DNA of 64,000 nucleotides from Gemmataceae bacterium (GTDB taxonomy: Bacteria; Planctomycetota; Planctomycetia; Gemmatales; Gemmataceae). The position numbers and the translations under genes are program-made. The notes beneath the pieces are model-generated. The model was given only the letters and a program-made list of their open reading frames with translations. It did not search any database and was not told the DNA's origin. This document shows positions 52,566-61,381 of the stretch, one piece after another. Numbering within the stretch: the first letter of the stretch is position 1; every line of letters begins with the position of its first letter. Where the stretch lies: NCBI GenBank assembly GCA_022842245.1, contig JALHPZ010000013.1, positions 62,001-126,000 of the forward strand. The letters run 5' to 3'.

Positions 52566-54680
52566 ATGGCGATCAATCCGTACGATGCCTGCCCCTGCGG
52601 CAGCGGCAAGAAGTTCAAGTGGTGCTGCATCGGCTACTTTGACCAACTCCAACTGGCCCTGCAGCAACAGCAGCAAGGGCAACACGATGCGGCGCTGCGC
52701 ACGATGGAGCAGCTGACGAAATCCCATTCGCAATCGCCGCCCGTGTGGTGCCATTACGCGAACGTCCTCTACATGGAGGGCCGGACGGAAGACGCGGAAA
52801 AAGCCCTCCAGGAGGCATTCAAGCTACAACCGGACTGCCCCATGGCGTACTTCACGCGCGCCATGTTCCGCCAGAACGAGGGGGAAATTCTCGGTGCGTT
52901 GCTGCTGTTCCGCAAAGCGCTCGAGGCTTATCCGCCGGAGGCGACCGGGCCGATCGCGGACACCTGCGAGATGATCGCGCGGACGGAGTTGATGTTCAAT
53001 CGTCCGGTCGCGTGCCGGGCCGTATTCGAACGCGCGGTGAACGCGCAGCCCCAGGATCAGGAACTGCGGATGCAGTTCGACGCGATGTTCGGCGAGGAAT
53101 CCCGTCTGCCGGCGCCGGCGCGGAAGGCGTACGCCTTCCGACCGGCGACCCGGGCGTTGCCGGCGACCGCGGACCTCGCGAAGTTCGGCGAGGCCAAGGC
53201 CGCATATGAACAACTCGTCCAGCAAGTGCCGGACGATCCGGCGGCGCACTTCAACCTCGGCCTCGTGAAGGCGTGGCTCGGCGAACAACCGCAGGCGGTC
53301 GAATCGCTGAACCGCTCTCTCGAACTCGAAGTCGACGATTATCGAGCCGAGGAAACCGCGGCGCTGATCGAAGTATTGAAGTGCGGTCAGGGCATGGAGA
53401 CGGACGCGGAGCATGTCGAATATCGGGCCTTCCTGCCGATCCGCGATCCGGGATCTATTTCCGGCTTCCTCCAGAACCTCGCGCAAACCGGACGGATGAT
53501 CGCGCCGCAAATGTCCGAAGACGGCGCGTTCTTCAGCGCGTTGCTCGTCGAGCCGCTGCCCAGCCTGCTGGAAACGGGAACGCAGCTCGCCAAGGTCGTT
53601 GCGAACATCAACATTTCCAGCGGCGTGATCCGCGTCTGGTATCCGGTCGAGGAGACGCTGAAGAAGGTCGTGGCGGATCTTCGGGAGCGGTTGCAACTGG
53701 CGGTCGGCGAGCCGACGTTCCAGTTGGGGCCGATCCAGTTCGGCGACGTCGCGCTGGAGGCGCTGGCGTACCCGGTGCGTACGGCGGACATCGCCGAAGC
53801 GGAGGCGAAGCTCCGCGACCACGCGACGAACTATTTCGAGAACAAATGGCTGCACGCGCCCCTGCGTTCGCTCGGCGGCATCAGCCCCATGGACGCCGTC
53901 GGAAGCAAGCTCCTCCGCAAGCGCGTCCTCGGCATCATCAAGTTCGTCGAGAGTTGCCTGCTCGGTTCGGCCCCGCGCAAGAAGCGCGGCGATTCGACGG
54001 AGCCGATCGAGATCTACGACTTCAATCGTTTGCGCCACAAGCTCGGCATCGAGATGGTCGCAGTCGCCGCCCCGGTCCCGGTGGCCGTCCCCGCGCCGGC
54101 AGCTGCAACGCCTCCGGCACCCGCGAAGCGGGATTTCACTGCGATGAACGCGGCGGACCTCGGCTCGCTCGCCATCGAGGAGCTTTCGGTGGCGGAACTG
54201 GAAGACGCGATGAAGGCCGCGATCAAGCTCGACGCGCGCGAGTTGGCCGTGGCCTTCGCCCGCGCCGGCGCGGCGCGGCCCCACGACGCGGCCAAGCCCG
54301 ATCGCTATCCCTTCTTCGCCTGCCTGATGACCGCCGCCCTCGCCTCCGGCGACCCGGACGGCGTGGTGCGGGCGGCGGACGACGGGGCCAAGCACGACGC
54401 CGAGCACAACGGCGGCAAACGCTTGAACGACTACGCGCTCCGCAAGGTGGCCCTGTACGCGAAGCGCGGCGATTTCGACGCGGTCGAGCGCGAATTCGAT
54501 GCCATGCTGGACCGTGCCCCCGACGATGGCAACCTTTATGTGAAAGCCGCCGAGACGATGCTGAGTGCGAAACAAGGCGCGCGGGCCGCCAAGTACGCCG
54601 AGCGCGGCATGGCGAAGGGGAACCGCGACCTCGCCGCCGCGTGCCGGGAACTGCTCGAGGCCGCCAAACGCTACGTGTGA
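52566..54680 (+). CDS. SEC-C motif and TPR protein
   Basis: A 704-residue protein of unknown function. It begins with a SEC-C zinc motif (CPCGSGKKFKWCC, residues 9-21), as in SecA C-termini and many bacterial proteins, then a Gln-rich helix and about four to six TPR-like repeats (AYFTRAMFRQNEGEILGALLLFRKALEAYP; AAHFNLGLVKAWLGEQPQAVESLNRSLEL). The middle domain (about 290-490) is not recognised. A Pro/Ala linker near 500-520 leads to a second helical repeat region (FDAVEREFDAMLDRAPDDGNLYVKAAETMLSAKQGARAAKYAERGM). No signal peptide, so cytoplasmic. Divergent from the pseudokinase gene. Confidence 0.85.
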   Translation: MAINPYDACPCGSGKKFKWCCIGYFDQLQLALQQQQQGQHDAALRTMEQLTKSHSQSPPVWCHYANVLYMEGRTEDAEKALQEAFKLQPDCPMAYFTRAMFRQNEGEILGALLLFRKALEAYPPEATGPIADTCEMIARTELMFNRPVACRAVFERAVNAQPQDQELRMQFDAMFGEESRLPAPARKAYAFRPATRALPATADLAKFGEAKAAYEQLVQQVPDDPAAHFNLGLVKAWLGEQPQAVESLNRSLELEVDDYRAEETAALIEVLKCGQGMETDAEHVEYRAFLPIRDPGSISGFLQNLAQTGRMIAPQMSEDGAFFSALLVEPLPSLLETGTQLAKVVANINISSGVIRVWYPVEETLKKVVADLRERLQLAVGEPTFQLGPIQFGDVALEALAYPVRTADIAEAEAKLRDHATNYFENKWLHAPLRSLGGISPMDAVGSKLLRKRVLGIIKFVESCLLGSAPRKKRGDSTEPIEIYDFNRLRHKLGIEMVAVAAPVPVAVPAPAAATPPAPAKRDFTAMNAADLGSLAIEELSVAELEDAMKAAIKLDARELAVAFARAGAARPHDAAKPDRYPFFACLMTAALASGDPDGVVRAADDGAKHDAEHNGGKRLNDYALRKVALYAKRGDFDAVEREFDAMLDRAPDDGNLYVKAAETMLSAKQGARAAKYAERGMAKGNRDLAAACRELLEAAKRYV

Positions 54681-54764
54681 TCTCGCGGAAATACCGCACG
54701 CCGAGGCGACCGTAGTCCGCGCATGAACTAGAATGGCGCGACCGCGGTTTCCTCTGGTGATCTC

Positions 54765-56600
54765 ATGGCCGAACGATCCCCTACCCTGCGCGCCGAGCGA
54801 CTCGAAGCTCGTACGGTGCCGGCAGTCACCCTCCGCGTCGACTACACCTACGACACCGGAGGGTTCTTCACGGCCGAGCGGCGCGCGGCCATGGAACGCG
54901 TCGCCTCCGAAGTCAGCGCCCGGCTCGGCGATACCCTCACCGCCATCCAACCATCCGGCTCGAACACCTGGCAGGCTTCTTTCTTCAACACCCTGACAAA
55001 CCAGACCGTCACGCTCGACAATCCGTCGATCCCCGCTAACGAGGTCGTGATCTACGTCGCCGGGGGGCCAATCAGCGGCACCGAACTCGGCATCGCTTCC
55101 GGCGGGTCGTTCCAGGCGTCCGGCAGTACGCAATGGTTGAACACCGTACGAGCCCGCGGTCAATCCGGCGCCCTTGGCAATATGCCCACGGACATTTCGC
55201 CCTGGGGCGGTTTCATCGCCTTCGACTCCGCCACGAACTGGGACTTCGCCGCCGGCGCCCCGGCCCTCCTCCAGTTCGACTTCGATAGCGTCGCCCGACA
55301 TGAACTCTTGCACCTGATCGGTTTCGGCATCGGCGACTTCTCGTTCGACCGACACATCGTCAATGGCGCGTTCACCGGCCCGAACGCCGTAGCGCTCTTT
55401 GGCAAATCCGTCCCGCTCGCCAACGGCGACGACGGGCACTGGGCATCCGGCACTTCGTTCGGCGGCCAGACGGCCATCATGGTCTCGTCCATTCCGAACG
55501 GTGTCGCGCGGGGCGTGACGGAACTCGACTACGCCGCCCTCGCGGATGTCGGCTGGGAAATCACGGGCGGGACGATTCCCCCTCCACCGCCTCCACCGCC
55601 CCCGCCTCCGCCGCCCCCTCCACCGCCACCGCCAACCGATTCGGTCGTCCGCTTCGCCGTCGCGACCGGCACCAACGCCGCCTCGACCGCCTCGACCGTC
55701 AACGCCAATGGCGAACCGATACTCACGTTCGACCCGTTCGGGGATTTCAGCGGCGGCGTCCGCCTCGCCACCGCCGACTTCAATGGCGATGGCATCCGTG
55801 ATGTCGCACTCGGCACCGGGCCAGGTCGCTCCACGCTCGTCCGCATCTTCAACGGCGCCACCGGCGCGGAACTCTTCTCCGTCCGCCCGTTCGAAGCGTC
55901 TTTCACGGGCGGCGTCTATCTCGCCGCGGGCGACCTCTCCGGAGACGGTCGGCCCGACCTCGTGATCTCGCCGGACGAAGGCGGCGGCCCGCGAGTCGAC
56001 ATCTATCGCGGCGGCGACTTTTCAAAGTTCGAGAGTTTCTTCGGCATCGACGATCCCAACTTCCGCGGCGGCGCGCGGGCGGCAGTCGGCGATGTGAATG
56101 GCGACGGCCGCGCCGATCTCCTCGTGGCGGCCGGATTCGGCGGCGGGCCGCGCGTCGCCGGCTACAACGGCAAGTCCCTCGGCACCGCGGCTCGTGTCAA
56201 ACTCTTCGGCGACTTCTTCGCATTCGAGGAAACGCTTCGCAACGGGATCTTCCTCGCCGCGGGCGACGTGAACGCCGACGGTCTCGCCGATCTCGTCGCC
56301 GGCGGCGGGCCGGGCGGCGGACCGCGCGTCCTGATTTTCAGCGGCAAGGCGCTGCTGACGAACAGCTATACGCCGCTCGGCAACTTCTTCGCCGGCGACA
56401 CGAACAGCCGCGGCGGCGTGCGCCTCGCCGTCAACGATGTGGACGGCGACGGGCGGGTCGACCTCATCGCCGGCGCCGGCGACAACGCCGGCTCGCGCGT
56501 GAGCGTCTACGACGGAACCACGCTTGGAATGCCGTTCCCCGTCACACTTCTGGATGGCGACTTCTACCCCGGTTTCGACGGCGGCGTCTTCGTGGGTTGA
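54765..56600 (+). CDS. secreted metalloprotease-like protein with polyproline linker and FG-GAP repeats
   Basis: A 611-residue protein. The N-terminus RLEARTVPA resembles the LEDR/LEARxxPA leader common to large planctomycete surface proteins. Residues about 20-265 contain HELLHLIGFG (His179, Glu180, His183), a HExxH zinc-protease motif, but the third-ligand position of metzincins is isoleucine. The motif context FDSVARHELLHLIG and IPNGVARGVTELDYAALADVGWEI resembles zincin domains. Nineteen prolines (55578-55634) then link to five FG-GAP/VCBS repeats (ADFNGDGIRDV, GDLSGDGRPDL, GDVNGDGRADL, GDVNADGLADL, NDVDGDGRVDL). Overlaps the end of the HAD gene by 37 bases. Confidence 0.85.
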   Translation: MAERSPTLRAERLEARTVPAVTLRVDYTYDTGGFFTAERRAAMERVASEVSARLGDTLTAIQPSGSNTWQASFFNTLTNQTVTLDNPSIPANEVVIYVAGGPISGTELGIASGGSFQASGSTQWLNTVRARGQSGALGNMPTDISPWGGFIAFDSATNWDFAAGAPALLQFDFDSVARHELLHLIGFGIGDFSFDRHIVNGAFTGPNAVALFGKSVPLANGDDGHWASGTSFGGQTAIMVSSIPNGVARGVTELDYAALADVGWEITGGTIPPPPPPPPPPPPPPPPPPPTDSVVRFAVATGTNAASTASTVNANGEPILTFDPFGDFSGGVRLATADFNGDGIRDVALGTGPGRSTLVRIFNGATGAELFSVRPFEASFTGGVYLAAGDLSGDGRPDLVISPDEGGGPRVDIYRGGDFSKFESFFGIDDPNFRGGARAAVGDVNGDGRADLLVAAGFGGGPRVAGYNGKSLGTAARVKLFGDFFAFEETLRNGIFLAAGDVNADGLADLVAGGGPGGGPRVLIFSGKALLTNSYTPLGNFFAGDTNSRGGVRLAVNDVDGDGRVDLIAGAGDNAGSRVSVYDGTTLGMPFPVTLLDGDFYPGFDGGVFVG

Positions 56601-57283
56601 TCCGGATTCGCCGCCACCAGGCGTCGGACCTCGTCGATGGTCACTTCCGCGAGCGAACCCACCACGCGATCCGCTCCGGCGGTCCGGAGCGACTCGGCCG
56701 GATGGTGACCGACAAACGTGACGGCGATGCACGCCATGCCGCCGGCCCGCGCGGCCTGCACGCCGGCAATCGCGTCCTCGAACACCAGGCAATGTTGAGC
56801 GGCCACGCCGATTCCCGCCGCGCCCCGCAGGAATACTTCCGGGTCCGGCTTGCCGCGCGTTACGTCGTCGCCGCTCACGATGGCCCCGAAGTAATCGACG
56901 ATTCCCGAAGCTCCGAGCAGGAGATCCAGATTGCCGCGCGGAGCCGAAGATCCCACCGCCTGCGGAATGCCCGCGTCCCGAAACGCCGCAAGAAGTTCCC
57001 GCACCCCGGGCAGCAGGGTCGCGCCGCGCTCCCGCACCATCTCGCGATAGATGGTCTCCTTGCGTTTGCCCAACTCGGCGCAGGTTCGAGCGTCGGCGGC
57101 GGGGTCATAGAGTTCCCGAACGATTTCCGGATTCCTCCAGCCAAAGGTCTTGGCGAAATCGGCGCGCGTGAAGGGTCGACCGAGATCGCGCGAAAGCTCC
57201 GCCCACGCAAGAAAATGTTGCTCGGCCGTATCCACCAGCGTACCGTCCACGTCCCAAAGGATTCCAATCGGATCGATCGCCAT
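56564..57283 (-). CDS. HAD-superfamily phosphatase, beta-phosphoglucomutase-like
   Basis: Haloacid-dehalogenase family hydrolase, 239 residues from the ATG at 57283 (MAIDPIGILWDVDGTLVDT). Motif I is DVDGTLVDT, motif II Ser in AVGSSAPRGNLDLLL, Lys in GKPDPEVFLRGAAGIGV and motif III EDAIAGVQAARAGGM. A helical C1 cap (about 20-90) is typical of beta-phosphoglucomutase/phosphoglycolate-phosphatase relatives. Substrate likely a small sugar phosphate. Cytoplasmic. Confidence 0.92.
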   Translation of the reverse strand: MAIDPIGILWDVDGTLVDTAEQHFLAWAELSRDLGRPFTRADFAKTFGWRNPEIVRELYDPAADARTCAELGKRKETIYREMVRERGATLLPGVRELLAAFRDAGIPQAVGSSAPRGNLDLLLGASGIVDYFGAIVSGDDVTRGKPDPEVFLRGAAGIGVAAQHCLVFEDAIAGVQAARAGGMACIAVTFVGHHPAESLRTAGADRVVGSLAEVTIDEVRRLVAANPDQPTKTPPSKPG

Positions 57284-57415
57284 GTCGTGAGCCTGCCGGA
57301 GGTCGGGAGTTCCGACGCAGTCTATGGAGCGGGACGGGTGTTCGGCTTGGGCGAGGTTTGACTTTCCCGATTTCCGAACCACATTCCAGAAAGCTCTCTC
57401 CGGATTCGTGCGATC

Positions 57416-58660
57416 ATGTCCCAACCCCAGACGCAATCGCTTTTGCGAGACGGCATCGCCGCCGCCCAGGCCGGCGGGAAGACGCGGGCGCGGAGACTCA
57501 TCCGTCAGGTCGTCGATCAGGAGCCGGGAAACGAAACGGCCTGGCTCTGGCTGGCGAACCTGGCCGCAGACCCCGCCGAAGCGCTCTTGAGTCTGCGCAC
57601 GGTCCTGAAGATCAATCCGGAGAATCGCCACGCGAAGGCCGGCCTCGTGACCGCGATCGTCCGGGTCGCCGTCGACGCCACGCAGGCGAAGGATTTCCCC
57701 CAGGCTCGGCAACTGCTCCGCGAAGCGCTCGAACTCGATCCCAATCACGAACACGCCCTGCTCTGGTCCGCCGGCGTGGCGGTGTACCCGTCCGATTCGA
57801 TTCGTTTCCTCCGCCGGGCACTGGAGGTCAATCCCGATAGCGAGCGTGCCAAGCTGGGTCTTGCCCAGTTCCAGGACGAATTCGGCTCGTGGACCTGCCC
57901 CTTGTGCGAGGCGCCTGGCCGGGAATCCTCGGACCGCTGCCCGACCTGCCGGGCCGTGCTGACACTCGGCGATCCTACGGCATTCGATTCACCGACCGGC
58001 GCGGACGAGACGGCGATGGGCCGTGCGATCGCCCGACTGACCCCGCTCGCGCAGAAAGCCCCCGGCGGACCGGACGCGTTCCGATTGGGCCTCGCGTACC
58101 TGAACATCGGCCAGCCGACCGAAGCTATCAAGGTGTTCAACGCCGCCGCGACCCGGCCCGACGCCGACGCCATGTGGAAGACGGGCGTGACCAAACTGGC
58201 CGCCCACTGGCGGCAGACCGGTGCGAATCGGCCCGCCAAGGCGGAACCGGCCGCGGGTGGACCGCCGCTGATTTTCGTCGTGGACGACAGTGCGACCGTT
58301 CGCAAACTCGTTACCGTGGCCCTGCAGGATGCCGGATATCGCGTCGTCAGCTTCGCCGACGGCTTGCAGGTCGCCGACGGGATCAAAGCGCACGGGGTGC
58401 CGGCGCTGGCGATCCTCGATATCGCCATGCCGGGCCTCGACGGCTTCCAGGTCTGCACCCTCCTTCGCAAGAACCCCGCCACCGCGAAAGTCCCGATGTT
58501 CTTCCTGACCGGCAAGGACAACTTCCTGAATCGGATGCGCGCCAAATGGGCCGGCGCCGTCGAATACCACACCAAGCCGTTCCAACCGAAATCGCTCGTC
58601 GCGATCGTGGAACGGCATGTTCCGCTCCCGATCCGTCATCCAGTCGCAGTGTCGAATTGA
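57416..58660 (+). CDS. TPR-zinc ribbon-receiver fusion protein
   Basis: A 414-residue response-regulator-like protein. The first about 160 residues are TPR-like helices (ALLSLRTVLKINPENRHAKAGL; ARQLLREALELDPNHEHALLW). A zinc-ribbon follows (CPLCEAP... CPTC, about 161-181), then another TPR segment and a C-terminal CheY-like receiver (about 285-405) with acidic VVDDSATVRKLV, phosphoacceptor Asp in LDIAMPGLDGFQ, Thr in FFLTGKDN and Lys in HTKPFQP. Receiver-end proteins of this kind resemble PilG/PilH-like regulators. Phosphorylation is likely possible; the output is unknown. A 202-residue unknown gene follows after 37 bases. Confidence 0.88.
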   Translation: MSQPQTQSLLRDGIAAAQAGGKTRARRLIRQVVDQEPGNETAWLWLANLAADPAEALLSLRTVLKINPENRHAKAGLVTAIVRVAVDATQAKDFPQARQLLREALELDPNHEHALLWSAGVAVYPSDSIRFLRRALEVNPDSERAKLGLAQFQDEFGSWTCPLCEAPGRESSDRCPTCRAVLTLGDPTAFDSPTGADETAMGRAIARLTPLAQKAPGGPDAFRLGLAYLNIGQPTEAIKVFNAAATRPDADAMWKTGVTKLAAHWRQTGANRPAKAEPAAGGPPLIFVVDDSATVRKLVTVALQDAGYRVVSFADGLQVADGIKAHGVPALAILDIAMPGLDGFQVCTLLRKNPATAKVPMFFLTGKDNFLNRMRAKWAGAVEYHTKPFQPKSLVAIVERHVPLPIRHPVAVSN

Positions 58661-58697
58661 CCCCGCCCCGCTCCTTCCCCCTCTTTGTTGGATAGCA

Positions 58698-59306
58698 ATG
58701 CCTTCCACGCATCAATTGTATTTGCCGCCGACCACCGCGGACTCCCAGGATACGCTCGACACGCATTTCGGGACAAACACCCAGTTGCTTGCGCAGCCGG
58801 TGTTTCTCGAACGCGATCGGGACTGGGAAGGGGAACTGCTGGGGCATCTTTCGGAGCAGGAACAACGACTGCGGGAGTTCACGCGGACGCGATTCGCGAA
58901 CGATCCCTATTCGGCCGTGCAGGGCGCCATTCGCATGGTGCAGGCCCTGGACGCGTACACGGCCTGTCAGGCCGAGCGTGCCACCCTGGTGCGGGCCCAC
59001 CTGCCCGAAACCCGAAAGGTTTCCGGCCAGTACATCCTCAAGGCCGAATCGCTGGCGAAGCCGTTGCCGCCGCGGACCGTCCTGGGTGTCGTACTCGGCG
59101 CGCCGCGGACGACGCCGGTGCAACGCCAGTCGTTCGCGGCCGTGGTGCGCGAACTGCCCGGCGCGATCGAGCCGTACCTCCTCTTGCTCGGGAACGGATT
59201 CGCCACGGGACCGATGGCGGCGAAATGGGTCGAAACGTGCGGCGTGTTCATTCGTCAACTGACCAAGCTCGTCCACCACATCACGGATACCCCGGGCGCG
59301 AACTGA
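58698..59306 (+). CDS. hypothetical protein downstream of the TPR-receiver protein
   Basis: A 202-residue protein I do not recognise, from ATG at 58698. No signal peptide or membrane segment. Mostly helical-looking, with charged segments (LLGHLSEQEQRLREFTRTRFAND; AIRMVQALDAYTACQAERATLVRAHLPETRKVS) and a hydrophobic core around PRTVLGVVLGAPRTTPVQRQSFAAVVRELPGAIEPYLLLLG. It lies 37 bases after the receiver fusion, so it may be a partner. A strong hairpin follows. Confidence 0.6.
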   Translation: MPSTHQLYLPPTTADSQDTLDTHFGTNTQLLAQPVFLERDRDWEGELLGHLSEQEQRLREFTRTRFANDPYSAVQGAIRMVQALDAYTACQAERATLVRAHLPETRKVSGQYILKAESLAKPLPPRTVLGVVLGAPRTTPVQRQSFAAVVRELPGAIEPYLLLLGNGFATGPMAAKWVETCGVFIRQLTKLVHHITDTPGAN

Positions 59307-59322
59307 TCAAATGGAACCCGAA

Positions 59323-59367
59323 GCTCGAACGGCCGGCGATTCCCATGGAATCGCCGGCCGTTCGAGC
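59323..59367. terminator. bidirectional terminator hairpin, 21-bp perfect stem
   Basis: GCTCGAACGGCCGGCGATTCC and its exact reverse complement flank a three-base loop (CAT). It lies between two convergent genes, 16 bases past one stop (59306) and 14 bases past the other (59382). The T-runs are short, but stem strength and position support a shared terminator. Confidence 0.85.
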
Positions 59368-59381
59368 GTTTCCCGAGTCGC

Positions 59382-59657
59382 TTAGCGGCCCGGGAAATAC
59401 GGGTTGACCTGACCGGCTGTCGGCGCCGGGGTGTACCCGCCCGGGAGCGGGGCCGGCGTCATGAAGTGGCTGTTGTACGGCCAGTACAAGTACCACGGCG
59501 CGGCCTGGAACGCGGGCAGCGGTTGCTTGCCGAACAGCTTCGCGATCGGGCCGACGCGAACTTGTTGGCCCGGCGTCGCGCTGAACGGGCCGCCCGCGGC
59601 GGACGCGGAACCGGCCAGCATGAACGCGGCCGCGGCAGTCAGGAGGAGCTTCTTCAT
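59382..59657 (-). CDS. small secreted Pro/Tyr/Trp-rich protein
   Basis: A 91-residue exported protein. The ATG at 59657 (MKKLLLTAAAAFMLAGSASAAGG) is favoured because the GAGAGGG ribosome site is correctly spaced for it and touches the other candidate at 59663. The mature part is short, aromatic and proline-rich (AFQAAPWYLYWPYNSHFMTPAPLPGGYTPAPTAGQ). I do not recognise the family. Same-strand neighbour of another small secreted protein at 59947-60372, with about 290 bases between them that hold a hairpin and no clear gene. Confidence 0.7.
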   Translation of the reverse strand: MKKLLLTAAAAFMLAGSASAAGGPFSATPGQQVRVGPIAKLFGKQPLPAFQAAPWYLYWPYNSHFMTPAPLPGGYTPAPTAGQVNPYFPGR

Positions 59658-59894
59658 CGACATCCCTCTCGGCGTTTTCGATCCGTGAAACCGACAGCGC
59701 ACTCCCTGCGAGCGCGCCGAGGAGATCGGGTCGGAATGTGTATCAGCGTTTGCGAGTTACAAGGCCAAGTCCGGTTAAACGGATTGCGGCGATCGTTTCC
59801 GGTCCCCTTCGGTACCATCGGCAATCCGGTTTTCCCGGGTGAATTCGGCGAAACCGGTCCAATGGGTACGTTCTGCAAGCCGGTTACGACAGCA

Positions 59895-59925
59895 CCGGCG
59901 ACCGGACCATTCTTCCGGTCGCCGG
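59895..59925 (-). terminator. hairpin after the small Cys-rich secreted protein gene
   Basis: CCGGCGACCGGA and its reverse complement form a 12-bp stem with a seven-base loop, 21 bases beyond the stop at 59947. No T-run follows on the minus strand, so termination strength is uncertain. Confidence 0.5.
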
Positions 59926-59946
59926 CGGAATTCGCTCAAGTTCCGA

Positions 59947-60372
59947 TCACTTGCCGCAGGTGGAACAGGTGCCGCACGAGCCGCACTTGCCGAGGTCCAA
60001 GCCCGAGCCGCAACGGTTGGCGAGCGGATTGACGCGGTGGAAGACGTTCTTGAGGGTGCTCAGCGAGTACCGGCCCCAACTGCGTCCGCTGCAGTCGTTG
60101 CAGTCTCCGCCGTGCTTGCCGCACGCCATCGGCGGGGGGTTGTACTGAAGGTTCGCCGTCCACGGGCCATACGGCTCGAACGGGTAGTAGCCCGAATACG
60201 GACCGTAGTTGTAGAGCGGGCCGTGGAAGTGCAGTCGGCTGAGGAAGCCGATGCAGAAACCGCCGCAGCCGAACGGCGGGAAGTGCGGATGCGGGTTCTG
60301 GGCTTGTGCCGTTCCGCCAGCGGTCAGCAGAACGGTAGCCGAGACGAGCGCGGCGAGAAGCGATCGCTTCAT
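59947..60372 (-). CDS. small secreted Cys/Gly/Tyr-rich protein
   Basis: A 141-residue exported protein from ATG at 60372. Signal peptide MKRSLLAALVSATVLLTAGGTAQAQ. The mature part has an aromatic, His/Pro/Gly-rich segment (NPHPHFPPFGCGGFCIGFLSRLHFHGPLYNYGPY) and a C-terminal Cys cluster (KCGSCGTCSTCGK, CGKHGGDCNDCSG), ten or more cysteines in all, suggesting metal binding or disulfide cross-links. I do not recognise the family. Together with the 91-residue protein downstream it forms a pair of small secreted proteins. Confidence 0.7.
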   Translation of the reverse strand: MKRSLLAALVSATVLLTAGGTAQAQNPHPHFPPFGCGGFCIGFLSRLHFHGPLYNYGPYSGYYPFEPYGPWTANLQYNPPPMACGKHGGDCNDCSGRSWGRYSLSTLKNVFHRVNPLANRCGSGLDLGKCGSCGTCSTCGK

Positions 60373-60505
60373 GGGTGCGTCCTTGTCACGAGGGAAACCG
60401 GACGGGGCCGACCCCCGGCCATCCGTGGTGACAAGTCTTCCCGCTAACGAACGAATCGCAAGCCCGATCGAACACCTTTCCAACTGGAATCCGACGACGT
60501 ACACG

Positions 60506-61378
60506 TCATCGCCGGGCGAACCGGCGCAGGTCGTGCACGTCGCGCATCGGGATCGACCGCGCCCCCAGGTGCCGCTCGTCGCCATGGCAATCGCTTCCGC
60601 CGCCGCAACCCATCTCGAGCGCACCGGCCCACTCCCGCAACCGATTCGACCGCGCTCGTGTCGCGGCGGGGAACTCCACCTCCACCGCGTCGACGCCGAT
60701 GGCTTTCAACTCGGCGAGCGCTTCGAACGTCATCTCCTCCGGCGGATGCGCCAGACACGTCCAACCGCCCGCGGCGCGGACGACCGCGATCGCATCCCCC
60801 ATCGGCGCGGCGGCCAATCGCGGCACCGACGGACCGACGCGATGCAAATGTCGGCGAAAGGCCTCGAAGCGGCGGCGAACGATGCCGGCCTCGACGAGCA
60901 GCGTCGCGATGTGCCGTCGGCCGAGGCTCGCCCCGCCCGCGAGCAATCGTTCGATCGCCGAGTCGTTGAGCGCGATCCCCTCGGCGCGCAGGCGGTCGAT
61001 GAACTGGAGAAAGCGCGCACGCCGGGCGACCTGGATCGTTCCGAGGAATGCATTCAGTTCGGTGGTCGGAGCCGCGTCGTAGGCGAGCAGGTGGCAATCG
61101 CGCGATTCGTGAACCGTGCTGATCTCGACGCCGGGGACGAATGCGATGGCAAAGCCGTTTTCGACGATCGCGGTGCGGGCTTCGTTCCAGCCGACGATCG
61201 AGTCGTGATCCGTCAGCGCGACGGCCTTGAGCTTTGCAAGCGCCGCGAACGCGATGACCTGCGAGGGCGTGTGCGACCCGTCGCTCGCGGTGCTGTGGAC
61301 GTGCAGGTCGGCCTTTTCGGGATCGGCGAGCGCGGATGCCAACTGGCAGAGTCGCGTAAAAGGCGAACGGCGCGGCAT
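60506..61378 (-). CDS. PHP-domain phosphoesterase
   Basis: PHP (polymerase and histidinol phosphatase) family enzyme, 290 residues. Metal motifs are DLHVHSTASDGSHTPSQV near the N-terminus, LTDHDSIVGWNEA, the PGVEIS glutamate, RRHIATLLVEAGI, LAHP and a C-terminal SDCHGDERHLGA. These match the YciV/RnaAM-like 3',5'-nucleoside bisphosphate phosphatase or 5'-3' exonuclease subgroup. Cytoplasmic. It lies three bases downstream of nusB on the same strand, so the two are probably one transcript linked to RNA metabolism. Confidence 0.92.
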   Translation of the reverse strand: MPRRSPFTRLCQLASALADPEKADLHVHSTASDGSHTPSQVIAFAALAKLKAVALTDHDSIVGWNEARTAIVENGFAIAFVPGVEISTVHESRDCHLLAYDAAPTTELNAFLGTIQVARRARFLQFIDRLRAEGIALNDSAIERLLAGGASLGRRHIATLLVEAGIVRRRFEAFRRHLHRVGPSVPRLAAAPMGDAIAVVRAAGGWTCLAHPPEEMTFEALAELKAIGVDAVEVEFPAATRARSNRLREWAGALEMGCGGGSDCHGDERHLGARSIPMRDVHDLRRFARR

Positions 61379-61381
61379 GCG

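Noticed and set aside
52824-55439. An 871-codon minus-strand frame
   Set aside because: Antisense to the SEC-C/TPR and FG-GAP genes, both of which have clear motifs.
57358-57386. TTGACT box upstream of the TPR-receiver gene
   Set aside because: There is a fair -35 box, but the -10 region at 17 bases reads ACATTC, too weak to report as a promoter.
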